Shown here: positions 38,365 to 46,745 of the stretch, piece by piece | Numbering within the stretch: the first letter of the stretch is position 1 | Layout: every line of letters begins with the position of its first letter | Assembly (NCBI RefSeq): GCF_000300875.1 | Contig: NZ_AMSG01000017.1 | Location: forward strand, 1-64,000 | Length of the DNA stretch: 64,000 nt | Direction of reading: 5' to 3' | Source of the DNA: Galbibacter marinus | GTDB lineage: Bacteria > Bacteroidota > Bacteroidia > Flavobacteriales > Flavobacteriaceae | The notes under the pieces: model-generated | What the model was told of the DNA's origin: nothing | Seen by the model: the letters and a program-made list of their open reading frames with translations, nothing else | Database searches by the model: none | Position numbers and translations under genes: made by a program

Positions 38365-39390
38365 ATGAGCAAGGCAAAACTTGAATACATTTGGTTGGAT
38401 GGATATTTTCCCACCCAAAACATGAGAAGCAAAACTAAAGTTGAAGACAATTTTAGTGGAAAATTAGAAGACTGCCCTATATGGTCTTTTGATGGTTCCT
38501 CAACCAAGCAAGCATTAGGAGGTTCTTCAGACTGCTTACTAAAACCAGTGGCAATTTATCCAGACCCTGCAAGGAATAATGGATATTTAGTCATGGCAGA
38601 GGTACTTAATGCGGATGGCACACCACACCAGACGAATTCAAGAGCCACTATTGATAATGAGAATGATGAAGATTTTTGGTTTGGTTTCGAACAAGAGTAC
38701 TTTATTATGGACTCCAAAACAGAATTACCACTTGGTTTTCCTGTAGGAGGATACCCAGGTCCACAGGGATTGTATTACTGCTCAGTGGGAGGTAAAAACA
38801 CCCATGGAAGAGCAATCGTAGAACGTCACGCCGACCTATGTATTGAAGCTGGCATTAATTTCGAAGGCATTAACCAAGAAGTAGCCTGTGGTCAATGGGA
38901 ATTCCAAATCTTTGCCAAAGGAGGCAAAAAGGCTGGGGACGAAATTTGGATTGCCCGTTATTTACTAGACAGATTATGTGAGGAGTACAATTACTATATA
39001 GAGTACCACCCAAAACCTATCAAAGGAGACTGGAATGGCTCTGGAATGCATGCTAATTTCTCTAATACCCTGCTTAGAACCTGTGGTTCAAAAGAAGTTT
39101 ATGATAAAGTTTGTGAAGCGTTCAGACCCGTTACAAAAGAGCATATCGATGTATATGGAGAATTCAACGATGAACGTTTAACTGGAAAGCATGAAACGGC
39201 TTCAATAAATGACTTCTCATATGGAGTCTCCGATAGAGGTGCCTCTATCCGTATTCCAATTATCACCGTTGAGAAAGGATATAAAGGATGGTTAGAGGAT
39301 AGAAGACCAGCTTCGAATGCTGATCCTTATAAAGTTGCTGCTAGAATCATAAAAACAGTAAACACTGTAAATGTAGCAGTGGAAGCATAA
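38365..39390 (+). CDS. glnII: Glutamine synthetase type II (eukaryote-like)
   Basis: The 341-aa chain is much shorter than GSI or GSIII. It has the GSII beta-grasp start (EYIWLDGYFPTQNMRSKTK) and WSFDGSSTKQA. The metal site is WFGFEQEYFIMD, followed by GINQEVACGQWEFQI, and HPKPIKGDWNGSGMHANFS (ATP/ammonium) before RGASIRIP. It makes the same product as the divergently transcribed glnN. Its own terminator is at 39418. The two enzymes likely serve different nitrogen states. No glnB/amtB gene is nearby. Confidence 0.93.
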   Translation: MSKAKLEYIWLDGYFPTQNMRSKTKVEDNFSGKLEDCPIWSFDGSSTKQALGGSSDCLLKPVAIYPDPARNNGYLVMAEVLNADGTPHQTNSRATIDNENDEDFWFGFEQEYFIMDSKTELPLGFPVGGYPGPQGLYYCSVGGKNTHGRAIVERHADLCIEAGINFEGINQEVACGQWEFQIFAKGGKKAGDEIWIARYLLDRLCEEYNYYIEYHPKPIKGDWNGSGMHANFSNTLLRTCGSKEVYDKVCEAFRPVTKEHIDVYGEFNDERLTGKHETASINDFSYGVSDRGASIRIPIITVEKGYKGWLEDRRPASNADPYKVAARIIKTVNTVNVAVEA

Positions 39391-39417
39391 AATATAATTC
39401 TACATCACCATTACTAT

Positions 39418-39447
39418 AGAGGCTGCATTTAGTGGCCTCTTTTTTTG
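39418..39447 (+). terminator. Terminator of glnII
   Basis: The stem agaggc / gcctct with an 11-nt loop is followed by seven Ts on the plus strand, 27 bp after the glnII stop. Confidence 0.8.
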
Positions 39448-39483
39448 ATTTAAACACAAGAATTCCTGCAAAATTAGTTATAA

Positions 39484-39519
39484 AACTATAAAAGTAGTTG
39501 CTTAACTATAAAAATAGTT
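39484..39519. promoter_or_regulatory. Tandem operator boxes of the BlaI-like repressor
   Basis: Two near-identical 16-bp boxes, aactataaaagtagtt (39484-39499) and aactataaaaatagtt (39504-39519), lie 20 bp apart centre to centre. The second has a perfect 6-bp dyad (aactat / atagtt) around aaaa; the first has one mismatch. A further half-palindrome (agttataaaact) overlaps the left edge. They cover the -33 and spacer of the promoter at 39498-39528, as expected for an autoregulated BlaI/MecI repressor. Confidence 0.75.
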
Positions 39520-39528
39520 TTATATTTG
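39498..39528 (+). promoter_or_regulatory. Promoter of the BlaI-M56 operon
   Basis: TTG at 39498-39500, 20-bp spacer, and tatatttg at 39521-39528 form a full Bacteroidetes -33/-7 promoter, overlapped by the two operator boxes. The ATG chosen for the repressor follows 34 bp later. Confidence 0.75.
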
Positions 39529-39562
39529 GTTTCTATTGATTCATAAAGCAAAGATTACGCGT

Positions 39563-39922
39563 ATGCAAAAGTTAACCAACAAAGAAGAAGACATCATGAA
39601 GATTCTGTGGCGCCTTGAAAAAGCTTTTGTCAAAGAAGTGATGGCCGAGATCAAAGAGGAAAAACCACATTATAATACCTTATCTACTATTATCCGAAAC
39701 CTAGAAGAGAAAGGCTTTGTCAGTCATAACGCTTTCGGAAACACCCACCAGTACTACCCTATTGTGAAAAAAGAAAGCTATCGTTCCAGATTTGTCACCA
39801 AAGCAATGGAAGACTACTTCAACAACTCTTACAAAAATCTTGTAAGTCACTTTGCCAAGGAAGAAAAAATATCCGTGGAAGAATTAAAAGAAATCATTCA
39901 TCAAATAGAAAACAGTAAGTAA
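39563..39922 (+). CDS. BlaI/MecI/CopY-family repressor
   Basis: This is a 119-aa winged-helix repressor of the penicillinase-repressor family: LTNKEEDIMKILWRLEKAFVKEVMAEI, then YNTLSTIIRNLEEKGFVSH, are the HTH and wing. The dimerisation tail follows. The start is ATG 39563, because the TTG of the track (39536) would add nine residues that are not part of the fold and lies close to the promoter. The stop overlaps the M56 start (taATG). It probably binds the two boxes at 39484-39519 and is released when the M56 peptidase cleaves it. Confidence 0.9.
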   Translation: MQKLTNKEEDIMKILWRLEKAFVKEVMAEIKEEKPHYNTLSTIIRNLEEKGFVSHNAFGNTHQYYPIVKKESYRSRFVTKAMEDYFNNSYKNLVSHFAKEEKISVEELKEIIHQIENSK

Positions 39923-41259
39923 TGGAAATTTATCTAATCTATGTACTTAAATCTGCGATCCTTCTGAGCATATTCTGGATTATATACACTGTTTTTCTAA
40001 AAAAAGAAACGTTCTTTAATCTCAATCGCTACTTTTTAATTCTTGGTATAGTAACGGCATTATTGCTACCTGTTGTTAAGTTTCAACGAATGGTTCACAT
40101 ACATTTCCCTAGCGTGATCCCATTTGAGAACCCCGTAGGTGTAATCGCTGGGGTCAATGTAGAATCGCCTAATTATTGGACCTATCTATTCGGGCTTTAT
40201 ATCCTAGGGGCTTCGGTTGTAGCGGCGCGATTTATAATGGAACTATTATCTTTAAAAAGGATCCTCAGAAAGGGAAGGCTTGTAAAGAAAGTAGGAAAGG
40301 TATCATTTATCGAAGTTGAGCAAGAGGTAAGTCCATTTTCATTTTTAAGCACCATTGTCTACAACCCTGACTTACACTTGGAATCTGAATTAGATACCAT
40401 ATTAAAGCATGAAAACATTCATATCTCACAAAAGCATTCGGTAGACATGCTACTAGCTAGCCTTATCAAAATCATCCTGTGGTTTAATCCTATCAGCTGG
40501 AATTACAAAAAGCAGCTCGCTCAAAACCTTGAATATATCGCAGATGATCAGAGTTGTACTTTGGCTGATAGTAGCAAAAAGGACTACCAATATTTATTGT
40601 TAAAACAACTATCCGGAAACTCGTTTTCCGTCATCAATCCATTTTTTAATACATTAATCAAAAAACGAATCGTTATGTTACAAAAACAAAGATCAAACAA
40701 AAGAAGTAGTTGGAAATATTTCTTAGTACTTCCATTTTTAGCAGGGTTTATGTTACTTTTTAGCTTTAAAACCCAGGTGAATTATCTGCCAATTGAAGCC
40801 TCTTCTCCACTTGGCATTAATGTAAGCCAACAAGCCCAAGATTCTTTACCTCCCCTTTATGTAATCAATGGAGAAAAACAACCTTCTGATTTTAAAGTAA
40901 GTACTATCGCAGTGGATGACATAGAAAGTATTTCAGTGCTAAAGAATGAATCAGCCACAGAACTCTATGGAGAGCAGGGAAAAAACGGGGTCATTCATAT
41001 TACTTTAAAACCCAACAATTCCACTACTGACACCTCTAAGAAAACAGTTCTACAGGTCCCCACTAAAAGCATTTCGGGTAAACCACTCATAATTGTAAAT
41101 GACAGACAAATGCCTGATGACTTTGACATAAATTCTATAGACAAATACACTATAAAATCCGTAGATGTAATTAAAGAGAAAAAGGCTACAGAAAAATATG
41201 GTAACAATGCCAAAGATGGAGTCATTAAAATCTACACAAAAGATCATCAAAAGAAGTAG
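39922..41259 (+). CDS. M56 (BlaR1-like) membrane metallopeptidase with two TonB-plug-like repeats
   Basis: This is a sensor protease. Four membrane helices surround the zinc site KHENIHISQKHS (HExxH, about residues 163-167), with helix pairs near 5-25, 30-50, 90-110 and 265-285. The C-terminal, probably periplasmic, part replaces the usual penicillin-sensor domain. It has two copies of a ~55-residue plug-like repeat: VINGEKQPSDF to ELYGEQGKNGVIHITLK, and VNDRQMPDDF to EKYGNNAKDGVIKIYTK. Such repeats resemble the N-terminal plug of TonB-dependent receptors. The start overlaps the repressor gene by 1 bp. It likely cleaves the BlaI-type partner in response to an unknown envelope signal. Confidence 0.85.
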   Translation: MEIYLIYVLKSAILLSIFWIIYTVFLKKETFFNLNRYFLILGIVTALLLPVVKFQRMVHIHFPSVIPFENPVGVIAGVNVESPNYWTYLFGLYILGASVVAARFIMELLSLKRILRKGRLVKKVGKVSFIEVEQEVSPFSFLSTIVYNPDLHLESELDTILKHENIHISQKHSVDMLLASLIKIILWFNPISWNYKKQLAQNLEYIADDQSCTLADSSKKDYQYLLLKQLSGNSFSVINPFFNTLIKKRIVMLQKQRSNKRSSWKYFLVLPFLAGFMLLFSFKTQVNYLPIEASSPLGINVSQQAQDSLPPLYVINGEKQPSDFKVSTIAVDDIESISVLKNESATELYGEQGKNGVIHITLKPNNSTTDTSKKTVLQVPTKSISGKPLIIVNDRQMPDDFDINSIDKYTIKSVDVIKEKKATEKYGNNAKDGVIKIYTKDHQKK

Positions 41260-41600
41260 AAGAATTGTAAAAGCTTTTTAAGGTTAGCAGCTATGGGTAA
41301 ATATCCATAGCTGTTTTATTTTCATAATTAATTTACAGTTGATAGATAAATATCAAAATAAATTTACTTTGGAAAACAGACCCTCTAAAAAACGATGGAT
41401 CAGGACATTTAGTAACTGAAAAAAAATTGGTGCTGCTTGGGCAAATATTGGTTTGCTTAGAAGAATATTAGTATATTTACTTTGTAACCAGCCCAGTAAA
41501 TCCCTAATTTAAATTTAGGGTACAAAAATTAATTGTCAATAAAAAAGGGACGGCTGTTACTCCTTGTGAAAGCACAATGATTTTTTAAACTGCATGATTC
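41260..41600. other. Intergenic region after the M56 gene
   Basis: It contains the terminator at 41288 and a short dyad ccctaa...ttaggg at about 41503-41521. No gene was seen otherwise. Confidence 0.4.
41288..41320 (+). terminator. Terminator of the BlaI-M56 operon
   Basis: The perfect 9-bp stem cagctatgg / ccatagctg (loop gtaaatat) is followed by ttttatttt on the plus strand, 29 bp after the M56 stop. Confidence 0.85.
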
Positions 41601-41753
41601 ATGAAAAAACAACTCTTTAAAATATTAGCTAAAATCAATCGAGCCATCCTCCCTTCATATACCAAAAAAGGCTTAGACCTTGCCACGGCTACTAAAGTGC
41701 AATTAGCGATTATAGGCTGGAAGGCATTTGTAACAAAAAACACATTAGATTAA
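41601..41753 (+). CDS. Small conserved flavobacterial protein, 50 aa
   Basis: This ORF is too short for the track. The ATG at 41601 opens MKKQLFKILAKINRAILPSY and ends TKNTLD at a TAA (41751-41753). It is basic, with an amphipathic helix at the start. I recall near-identical ~50-aa proteins in other Flavobacteriia, sometimes mislabelled SsrA-binding protein. It is convergent with apt, overlapping its stop by 4 bp (41750-41753). Function unknown, but the conserved frame suggests a real gene. Confidence 0.65.
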   Translation: MKKQLFKILAKINRAILPSYTKKGLDLATATKVQLAIIGWKAFVTKNTLD

Positions 41754-42265
41754 TAAGTGACTACTGCCTTTGTATTGAAACCTTTTAGTTTATCTCTACC
41801 ATTTAAAAAAGCGAGCTCCATTAAAAAATTACACTGCACAACCTCTCCACCTAGTGCTTCCACTAAATTGCATACAGCTTTTGCTGTTCCTCCGGTTGCC
41901 AGAACATCATCGTGAATTAAGACCTTGTCTCCTTTTTTAATACCATCGGTATGGATTTGTAAACTGTCTTGCCCGTATTCCAAATCATATACTTGAGTCA
42001 AAGTCTGGAAAGGTAATTTCCCAGGTTTACGTACTGGGACAAAACTACATTTTAAAGCTGCTGCTAATAAAGTTCCAAAAAAGAATCCACGACTCTCTAC
42101 TCCCACTACAACATCTATTTGCCGATCTGGCATCAATGAAATAAGTGATTGTAAGGCCTGTTCTCTCATGCTATGATTTACTAATAAAGGTGTGATATCT
42201 TTAAAAACAACACCTGGCTTTGGAAAATCCTTCACTTCTCGAATAAACTCTTGTAATTCTTGCAT
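41750..42265 (-). CDS. apt: Adenine phosphoribosyltransferase
   Basis: It salvages adenine to AMP using PRPP. The PRPP-binding loop VLIHDDVLATGGTAKA (around residues 119-134), the KPGVVFKDITPLL start region and GVESRGFFFG are all present, and 171 aa is the normal length. It is monocistronic on the minus strand, convergent with the 50-aa gene. Confidence 0.95.
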   Translation of the reverse strand: MQELQEFIREVKDFPKPGVVFKDITPLLVNHSMREQALQSLISLMPDRQIDVVVGVESRGFFFGTLLAAALKCSFVPVRKPGKLPFQTLTQVYDLEYGQDSLQIHTDGIKKGDKVLIHDDVLATGGTAKAVCNLVEALGGEVVQCNFLMELAFLNGRDKLKGFNTKAVVTY

Positions 42266-42395
42266 CCCTATAAGTAATTTTTAAACAAAGATATCATATA
42301 CTCACGGGTTGAAATAATACTTAAAGATGAAATAAACTTTCTGACTATTAAGGATAAAGAATCTACTGTATCTTTACAACCAAAATAAAGGTTTT

Positions 42396-42722
42396 ATGAA
42401 TTGGATCATATTAATTATAGCAGGACTCTTTGAAGTAGGCTTTGCCACTTGCCTAGGTAAGGCTAAATCATCTTCTGGAAATGAAGCTATTTACTGGTAT
42501 GCTGGGTTTTTAATTTGTTTAACTATAAGCATGGTACTACTCATTAAGGCAACCCAGACTCTACCACTTGGCACTGCCTACGCTGTGTGGACTGGCATAG
42601 GGGCCGTTGGAACAGTACTAATGGGTATCCTTGTATTTAACGAGCCGACAACCTTCTGGAGGGTCTTCTTTATCACAACATTAATTATGTCTGTTGTAGG
42701 ACTAAAATTCGTTTCGAATTAA
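42396..42722 (+). CDS. SMR-family exporter, Gdx/SugE-like
   Basis: Four transmembrane helices fit in 108 aa, the size of a small multidrug resistance subunit. The essential glutamate is in helix 1 (AGLFEVGFA, residue about 13). The PLGTAYAVWTGIGAVGTVL block in helix 3 is diagnostic. The Gdx/SugE subgroup is favoured by the FEV-type helix 1, but QacE-like function cannot be excluded. It acts as an antiparallel or parallel dimer in the inner membrane. No guanidine riboswitch was found upstream. Confidence 0.85.
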   Translation: MNWIILIIAGLFEVGFATCLGKAKSSSGNEAIYWYAGFLICLTISMVLLIKATQTLPLGTAYAVWTGIGAVGTVLMGILVFNEPTTFWRVFFITTLIMSVVGLKFVSN

Positions 42723-42760
42723 AGTAGAAATGACTATATTCGTTTTTAAAATCAACAACT

Positions 42761-43144
42761 ATGAAATTTTATCGACCAATTGTTATACTTGTAACAGTAG
42801 CTATGTTTATGCTGACCTCATGTGAGTCATCAACCAATTCGCCAGAAAAGGGTATTATCACCCACACGGTATTTTTTAAATTAAAGCACCCGAAAGGTAG
42901 TGAAGCTGAAAAAGAATTCTTAGCTCAAGCCGTAGCTTTAAAGTCCATTAATACAGTAATGAATATGACACAAGTTACTGAGATAGGGCAAAAAAATGAT
43001 TTTGATTTAGGGCTAACAATGCAGTTTAAAAATCAAGCGGATTACGACACTTACTCCAACCATCCAGATCACGTTGAATTTGTTAAAAATGTTTGGGATA
43101 AAGAAGTTGTAGATTTTATGGAAATCGATTATATCGTCGAGTAA
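42761..43144 (+). CDS. Dabb (stress-responsive A/B barrel) lipoprotein
   Basis: A lipoprotein signal (MKFYRPIVILVTVAMFMLTSC) places it in the envelope. The remaining ~105 residues match the Dabb ferredoxin-like barrel: ITHTVFFKLKHP at the start, DFDLGLTMQFKNQADYDTYSNHPDHVEFVKNVW in the middle, typical of the family. Such proteins form dimers; several are stress-induced and a few act as lyases or cyclases. The actual role here is unknown. It follows the SMR gene by 38 bp on the same strand, so cotranscription is possible. Confidence 0.85.
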   Translation: MKFYRPIVILVTVAMFMLTSCESSTNSPEKGIITHTVFFKLKHPKGSEAEKEFLAQAVALKSINTVMNMTQVTEIGQKNDFDLGLTMQFKNQADYDTYSNHPDHVEFVKNVWDKEVVDFMEIDYIVE

Positions 43145-43169
43145 AATCAACCTTCCTTTTAAAGAAGTA

Positions 43170-43206
43170 AAATGCCATCTAAAACTATTTTAATTAGATG
43201 GCATTT
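43170..43206. terminator. Bidirectional terminator between Dabb and rimO genes
   Basis: A perfect 13-bp stem (aaatgccatctaa / ttagatggcattt) with an 11-nt loop lies between convergent genes. It is T-rich on both sides in the respective direction (ctattttt on plus; the minus side reads acttctttaaaag). Confidence 0.8.
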
Positions 43207-43245
43207 CTATTTTTAGTCCTCTTTTGGACTATCATATTTTATTAG

Positions 43246-44550
43246 CTAAGCTACTGGCTCTCCATAGAGATCAAAATCTGCAGCCTCTAAAATCTTAATC
43301 ATAGCGAATTCACCAGTTTTTAAATAATGCTTACTAGCATCTATAAGAACTTCATTATCCACATCTGGAGAATCAAACTCCGTTCTTCCTACAAAGTAAT
43401 TTCCTTCTTTTCGATCGATTACACATCGGAAAGTCTGCCCTACTTTTTGTTGGTTTAACTCCCAAGAAATCTGAGATTGTATATCCATAATTTCTGAGGC
43501 GCGTTGTTGTTTAACCTCCTCTGGAACATCATCTTCCAATTGGTAAGCATGGGTGTTTTCTTCATGACTGTATGTGAAACAACCCAAGCGTTCAAATCGC
43601 ATTTCTTTCACCCACTCCTTTAGAAGGTTAAAGTCTTGCTCAGTTTCTCCAGGATATCCCACAATAAGGGTGGTTCGAATAGCCATTTGAGGGACAGCTA
43701 CTCTAAAGTCTTTTAAAAGCTGAGTGGTTTTATTATAGGTGGTTCCTCTTCTCATCGATTTTAAAATCGAATCAGAAATGTGCTGAAGTGGAATATCAAT
43801 GTAATTACATACCTTTGGCTCTTGTTTTATTACCTCTAAAACATCCATTGGAAAACCAGTAGGGAAGGCATAATGCAGTCGGATCCACTCCACTCCTTCA
43901 ACTTTAACAAGCGCTTTTAGAAGTTCAGCTAAAGCTCTTTTTTTATAAATATCAAGACCGTAATAGGTAAGATCTTGAGCAATTAAGATTAATTCTTTTA
44001 CTCCACTAGCTGCCAATTTTTCTGCCTCTATAACCAGCGCTTCAATTGGAGTACTTTTGTGTTTACCCCGCATAAGAGGTATCGCACAAAAACTACAAGG
44101 ACGATCACAACCTTCTGCGATCTTTAGATATGCATAATTCTTAGGAGTGGTAGTGAGTCGCTCACCGATGAGTTCATGCCGGTAATCTGCACCCAATGCT
44201 TTTAAAAGACTAGGTAATTCGGTAGTCCCAAAATATTGGTCCACATCCGGAATCTCTTTTTGAAGGTCTGGCTTGTATCGTTCACTCAAGCAACCCGTAA
44301 CAAACACTTTATCAACTTCACCTTCTTCTTTCTTTTGCAAATACTCCAAGATGGTGTTCACACTTTCTTCTTTTGCGTTATTGATAAAACCACAGGTATT
44401 AATTACCACCACGTTACCTTCCTTTTCATGAACAACTTCTTTCCCACTGGCTTTGAGCTGTCCCATGAGTACTTCACTATCGTAAACATTCTTCGAGCAC
44501 CCTAGGGTAACTACATTAATTTTATTCTTTTTTAACGTCTTGGTTCTCAT
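43246..44550 (-). CDS. rimO: Ribosomal protein S12 methylthiotransferase
   Basis: This radical SAM enzyme methylthiolates Asp88 of S12. The N-terminal MTTase domain has INVVTLGCSKNVYDSE with cysteines for the second cluster. The radical SAM motif CDRPCSFCAIPLMRG lies near residue 150 (C-x3-C-x2-C). A C-terminal TRAM domain ends at EAADFDLYGEPV. The length of 434 aa is typical of RimO rather than MiaB. It is the last gene of the minus-strand block after ftsY and the 93-aa membrane protein. Confidence 0.93.
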   Translation of the reverse strand: MRTKTLKKNKINVVTLGCSKNVYDSEVLMGQLKASGKEVVHEKEGNVVVINTCGFINNAKEESVNTILEYLQKKEEGEVDKVFVTGCLSERYKPDLQKEIPDVDQYFGTTELPSLLKALGADYRHELIGERLTTTPKNYAYLKIAEGCDRPCSFCAIPLMRGKHKSTPIEALVIEAEKLAASGVKELILIAQDLTYYGLDIYKKRALAELLKALVKVEGVEWIRLHYAFPTGFPMDVLEVIKQEPKVCNYIDIPLQHISDSILKSMRRGTTYNKTTQLLKDFRVAVPQMAIRTTLIVGYPGETEQDFNLLKEWVKEMRFERLGCFTYSHEENTHAYQLEDDVPEEVKQQRASEIMDIQSQISWELNQQKVGQTFRCVIDRKEGNYFVGRTEFDSPDVDNEVLIDASKHYLKTGEFAMIKILEAADFDLYGEPVA

Positions 44551-44869
44551 ACCTTACATATAAATATTAACCTTCAAAGTTACCAATTCTAAGGCCTAAG
44601 AAAGTAGTATAATTAACTCTAGCAAACTACCCTACCTACGACAGAGCCGATGGGTTGGGCTTCAAGGATTGTAGACTCACCTAACGATAATGCCTTACCT
44701 TGTTTTGGTTTTATATCCGACTGCATCCAACAACCAGATACTGTTTATACTTTGTTTTATCCATCAGTAACCCAGAACGGATTCTACTACTTGGGAAAAA
44801 CCTATAAACAATCGGCAAAATTACGCTTTTGATAGCGTATAAAACGAGTATCTCGAAGGAATTTAACCC
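44551..44869. other. Intergenic region upstream of rimO
   Basis: No gene with support was seen. The plus-strand 60-codon ORF at 44650 has no recognisable features and is not conserved-looking. Confidence 0.4.
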
Positions 44870-45151
44870 TTATGACATTAAATTGTGCAAATAAACTATC
44901 AATTGCTCTTCGTAAAAGCGAATAACAGAAAACAAAATCACACAGATAATAGCATAGATCCATTTATAGCCCCCTGTTTTAATAACTTTAAAAAGCAAAT
45001 AAGCGACTATAGCACCTACAATTCCAAGAATGAAATTAGGCCAAAACCACTGCCCTCCAAAAATTGCTATACCTTTTAAAATAGCATAAAACAAACTAAA
45101 ATAAGCCAATACCCGAGTTAGGGTCACTAGAAATTTTGAGCTATTCATCAC
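44870..45151 (-). CDS. Small membrane protein, 93 aa
   Basis: Three hydrophobic helices (about residues 10-30, 36-56 and 63-80) occupy most of the protein. There is no known motif. The start overlaps the ftsY stop by 4 bp (45148-45151), so it is translationally coupled to ftsY. It lies between ftsY and rimO, a place where flavobacteria often keep a small membrane protein. Function unknown. Confidence 0.65.
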   Translation of the reverse strand: MMNSSKFLVTLTRVLAYFSLFYAILKGIAIFGGQWFWPNFILGIVGAIVAYLLFKVIKTGGYKWIYAIICVILFSVIRFYEEQLIVYLHNLMS

Positions 45152-46101
45152 TTGAAGAAGGAATCGACAAATTCATATTTATTAAATACTTGAAGATCTT
45201 CAATTGCCTCTCCTACTCCAATATATTTAACAGGTATTTTAAACTGGTCTGAAATTCCTATAACCACCCCACCTTTAGCTGTACCATCTAATTTGGTAAC
45301 GGCTAAGGAACTCACCTCAGTGGCCTTTGTGAATTGTTTTGCCTGTTCGAAAGCATTTTGACCCGTAGAACCATCCAAAACAAGCAATACTTCATCCGGC
45401 GCATCAGGAACTACTTTTTGCATAACACGCTTTACTTTAGTAAGTTCATTCATAAGGTTTATCTTATTGTGTAATCTACCAGCGGTATCGATGATTACCA
45501 CATCAGCGTCTTGGTTAACAGCAGATTTCAAGGTATCAAATGCCACAGAAGCAGGATCACTACCCATTTGCTGTTTTACAATGGGAACATCAACGCGATC
45601 CGCCCAAACTTGTAGCTGATCAATGGCAGCCGCGCGAAAAGTATCTGCAGCACCTAAAACCACCTTTTTACCTTGCTTTTTAAATTGGTATGCAAGCTTT
45701 CCAATAGTGGTAGTTTTACCCACACCATTAACTCCTACTACCATTAGAACATAAGGTTTTTTATCAGTAGGAAGCATAAAGTCTTCCTGCTCCCCAGTAT
45801 TGGTCTCTGACAACAAACTAGCGATTTCTTCTCTTAAGATCCCATTGAGCTCATCGGTTCCTAGGTACTTATCCTTTGCAACCCTTGCCTCAATACGCTC
45901 AATAATTTTCAAGGTGGTATCTACCCCCACATCGCTACTAACTAACACCTCTTCAAGATCATCAAGTACCTCATCATCCACCTTAGATTTACCTGCTACG
46001 GCTTTACTTAACTTACCAAAGAAGCTAGTCTTTGATTTTTCAAGTCCTTTATCTAAAGTCTGTTTCTTTTCTGAAGAAAATATTTTTTTAAAAAAACTCA
46101 T
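45148..46101 (-). CDS. ftsY: Signal recognition particle receptor FtsY
   Basis: This SRP GTPase targets ribosomes to the membrane. The NG domain has P-loop GVNGVGKTTT, DTFRAAAIDQL, DTAGRLHN and TKLDGTAKGG in order. The N-terminal A domain is short and basic (SFFKKIFSSEKKQ), as in Bacteroidetes, giving 317 aa. It is coupled to the 93-aa membrane gene downstream. A terminator at 46319 precedes it, suggesting its own promoter in the 220-bp gap behind DUF4295. Confidence 0.95.
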   Translation of the reverse strand: MSFFKKIFSSEKKQTLDKGLEKSKTSFFGKLSKAVAGKSKVDDEVLDDLEEVLVSSDVGVDTTLKIIERIEARVAKDKYLGTDELNGILREEIASLLSETNTGEQEDFMLPTDKKPYVLMVVGVNGVGKTTTIGKLAYQFKKQGKKVVLGAADTFRAAAIDQLQVWADRVDVPIVKQQMGSDPASVAFDTLKSAVNQDADVVIIDTAGRLHNKINLMNELTKVKRVMQKVVPDAPDEVLLVLDGSTGQNAFEQAKQFTKATEVSSLAVTKLDGTAKGGVVIGISDQFKIPVKYIGVGEAIEDLQVFNKYEFVDSFFK

Positions 46102-46318
46102 TTATTGCGATTAATTCTTTGGTGTTCTTATCATCCTAAGGCGACAAGAATGGTTATTATCCTTGATTAAACTCTTACAGTAAAAATTTTGTTCTCTATA
46201 AATGACGGTCATTCTAAAAAATAATCCGTCTATACAAACATACAACTAAATTAACAGTTGTGATACTATTTTGACGCTTAGGTAATTTTAAACTTACATC
46301 AGTCAAAGTACATTAAAT

Positions 46319-46350
46319 CAAAAAAGCCACTTCCCGGATAGAAAGCAGCT
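46319..46350 (-). terminator. Terminator after the rpmB-rpmG-DUF4295 operon
   Basis: On the minus strand agctgctttc-tatccg-ggaagtggct forms a 10-bp stem with three G-U pairs, followed by TTTTTT. It lies 26 bp behind the DUF4295 stop. Confidence 0.65.
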
Positions 46351-46375
46351 CTTAGCGATAAAAAGTTGTGAACTT

Positions 46376-46528
46376 TTATTTTTTATTCACCCAGTCATTA
46401 ACTAGTTCTGGAGCCATAACGGCTTCAACAAAAGTATAAGCACCTGATTTAGGAGATCTAACCATTTTAATTGCTTTGGTTAATCTCTTTGAATTTGTCT
46501 GTAACGTTGCTACTGATTTCTTTGCCAT
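46376..46528 (-). CDS. DUF4295 protein
   Basis: This ORF is below the track's length limit. It encodes 50 residues, MAKKSVATLQTNSKRLTKAI and, further on, SPKSGAYTFVEAVMAPE. The protein is basic and small and almost universally sits right behind rpmG in Bacteroidetes, as here (7 bp gap). It is therefore probably ribosome-associated, but this is inference from linkage. The gene is well formed, with an ATG directly after the rpmG stop. Confidence 0.88.
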   Translation of the reverse strand: MAKKSVATLQTNSKRLTKAIKMVRSPKSGAYTFVEAVMAPELVNDWVNKK

Positions 46529-46535
46529 GGCCTAA

Positions 46536-46718
46536 TTATTTTATTTCTTTATGAACAGTCATTTTCTTAAGGATAGGATTGAACTTTTTCAATTCCATAC
46601 GATCCGGAGTGTTCTTTTTATTTTTAGTAGTGATGTAACGAGAAGTTCCTGGCTGCCCAGATTCTTTATGCTCGGTACATTCTAATATCACCTGTATTCT
46701 ATTACCTTTCTTTGCCAT
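46536..46718 (-). CDS. rpmG: 50S ribosomal protein L33
   Basis: The 60-aa protein begins [20 protein letters not shown] and ends [14 protein letters not shown]. That is the cysteine-poor Bacteroidetes L33, with CTEHK and [15 protein letters not shown] in the middle. It lies in the operon rpmB-rpmG-DUF4295, 27 bp behind rpmB. Confidence 0.96.
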   Translation of the reverse strand: MAKKGNRIQVILECTEHKESGQPGTSRYITTKNKKNTPDRMELKKFNPILKKMTVHKEIK

Positions 46719-46745
46719 TTTATTCCTTATTTAGCGGATTACCAA

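Noticed and set aside
42266-42395. Possible guanidine riboswitch before the SMR exporter (an ACGG occurs)
   Set aside because: Only one ACGG-like loop is present, without paired hairpins or the conserved layout of guanidine riboswitch classes.
44650-44832. Plus-strand 60-aa ORF between rimO and the small membrane gene
   Set aside because: Composition and motif content look random; no ribosome-binding context and no recognisable family.
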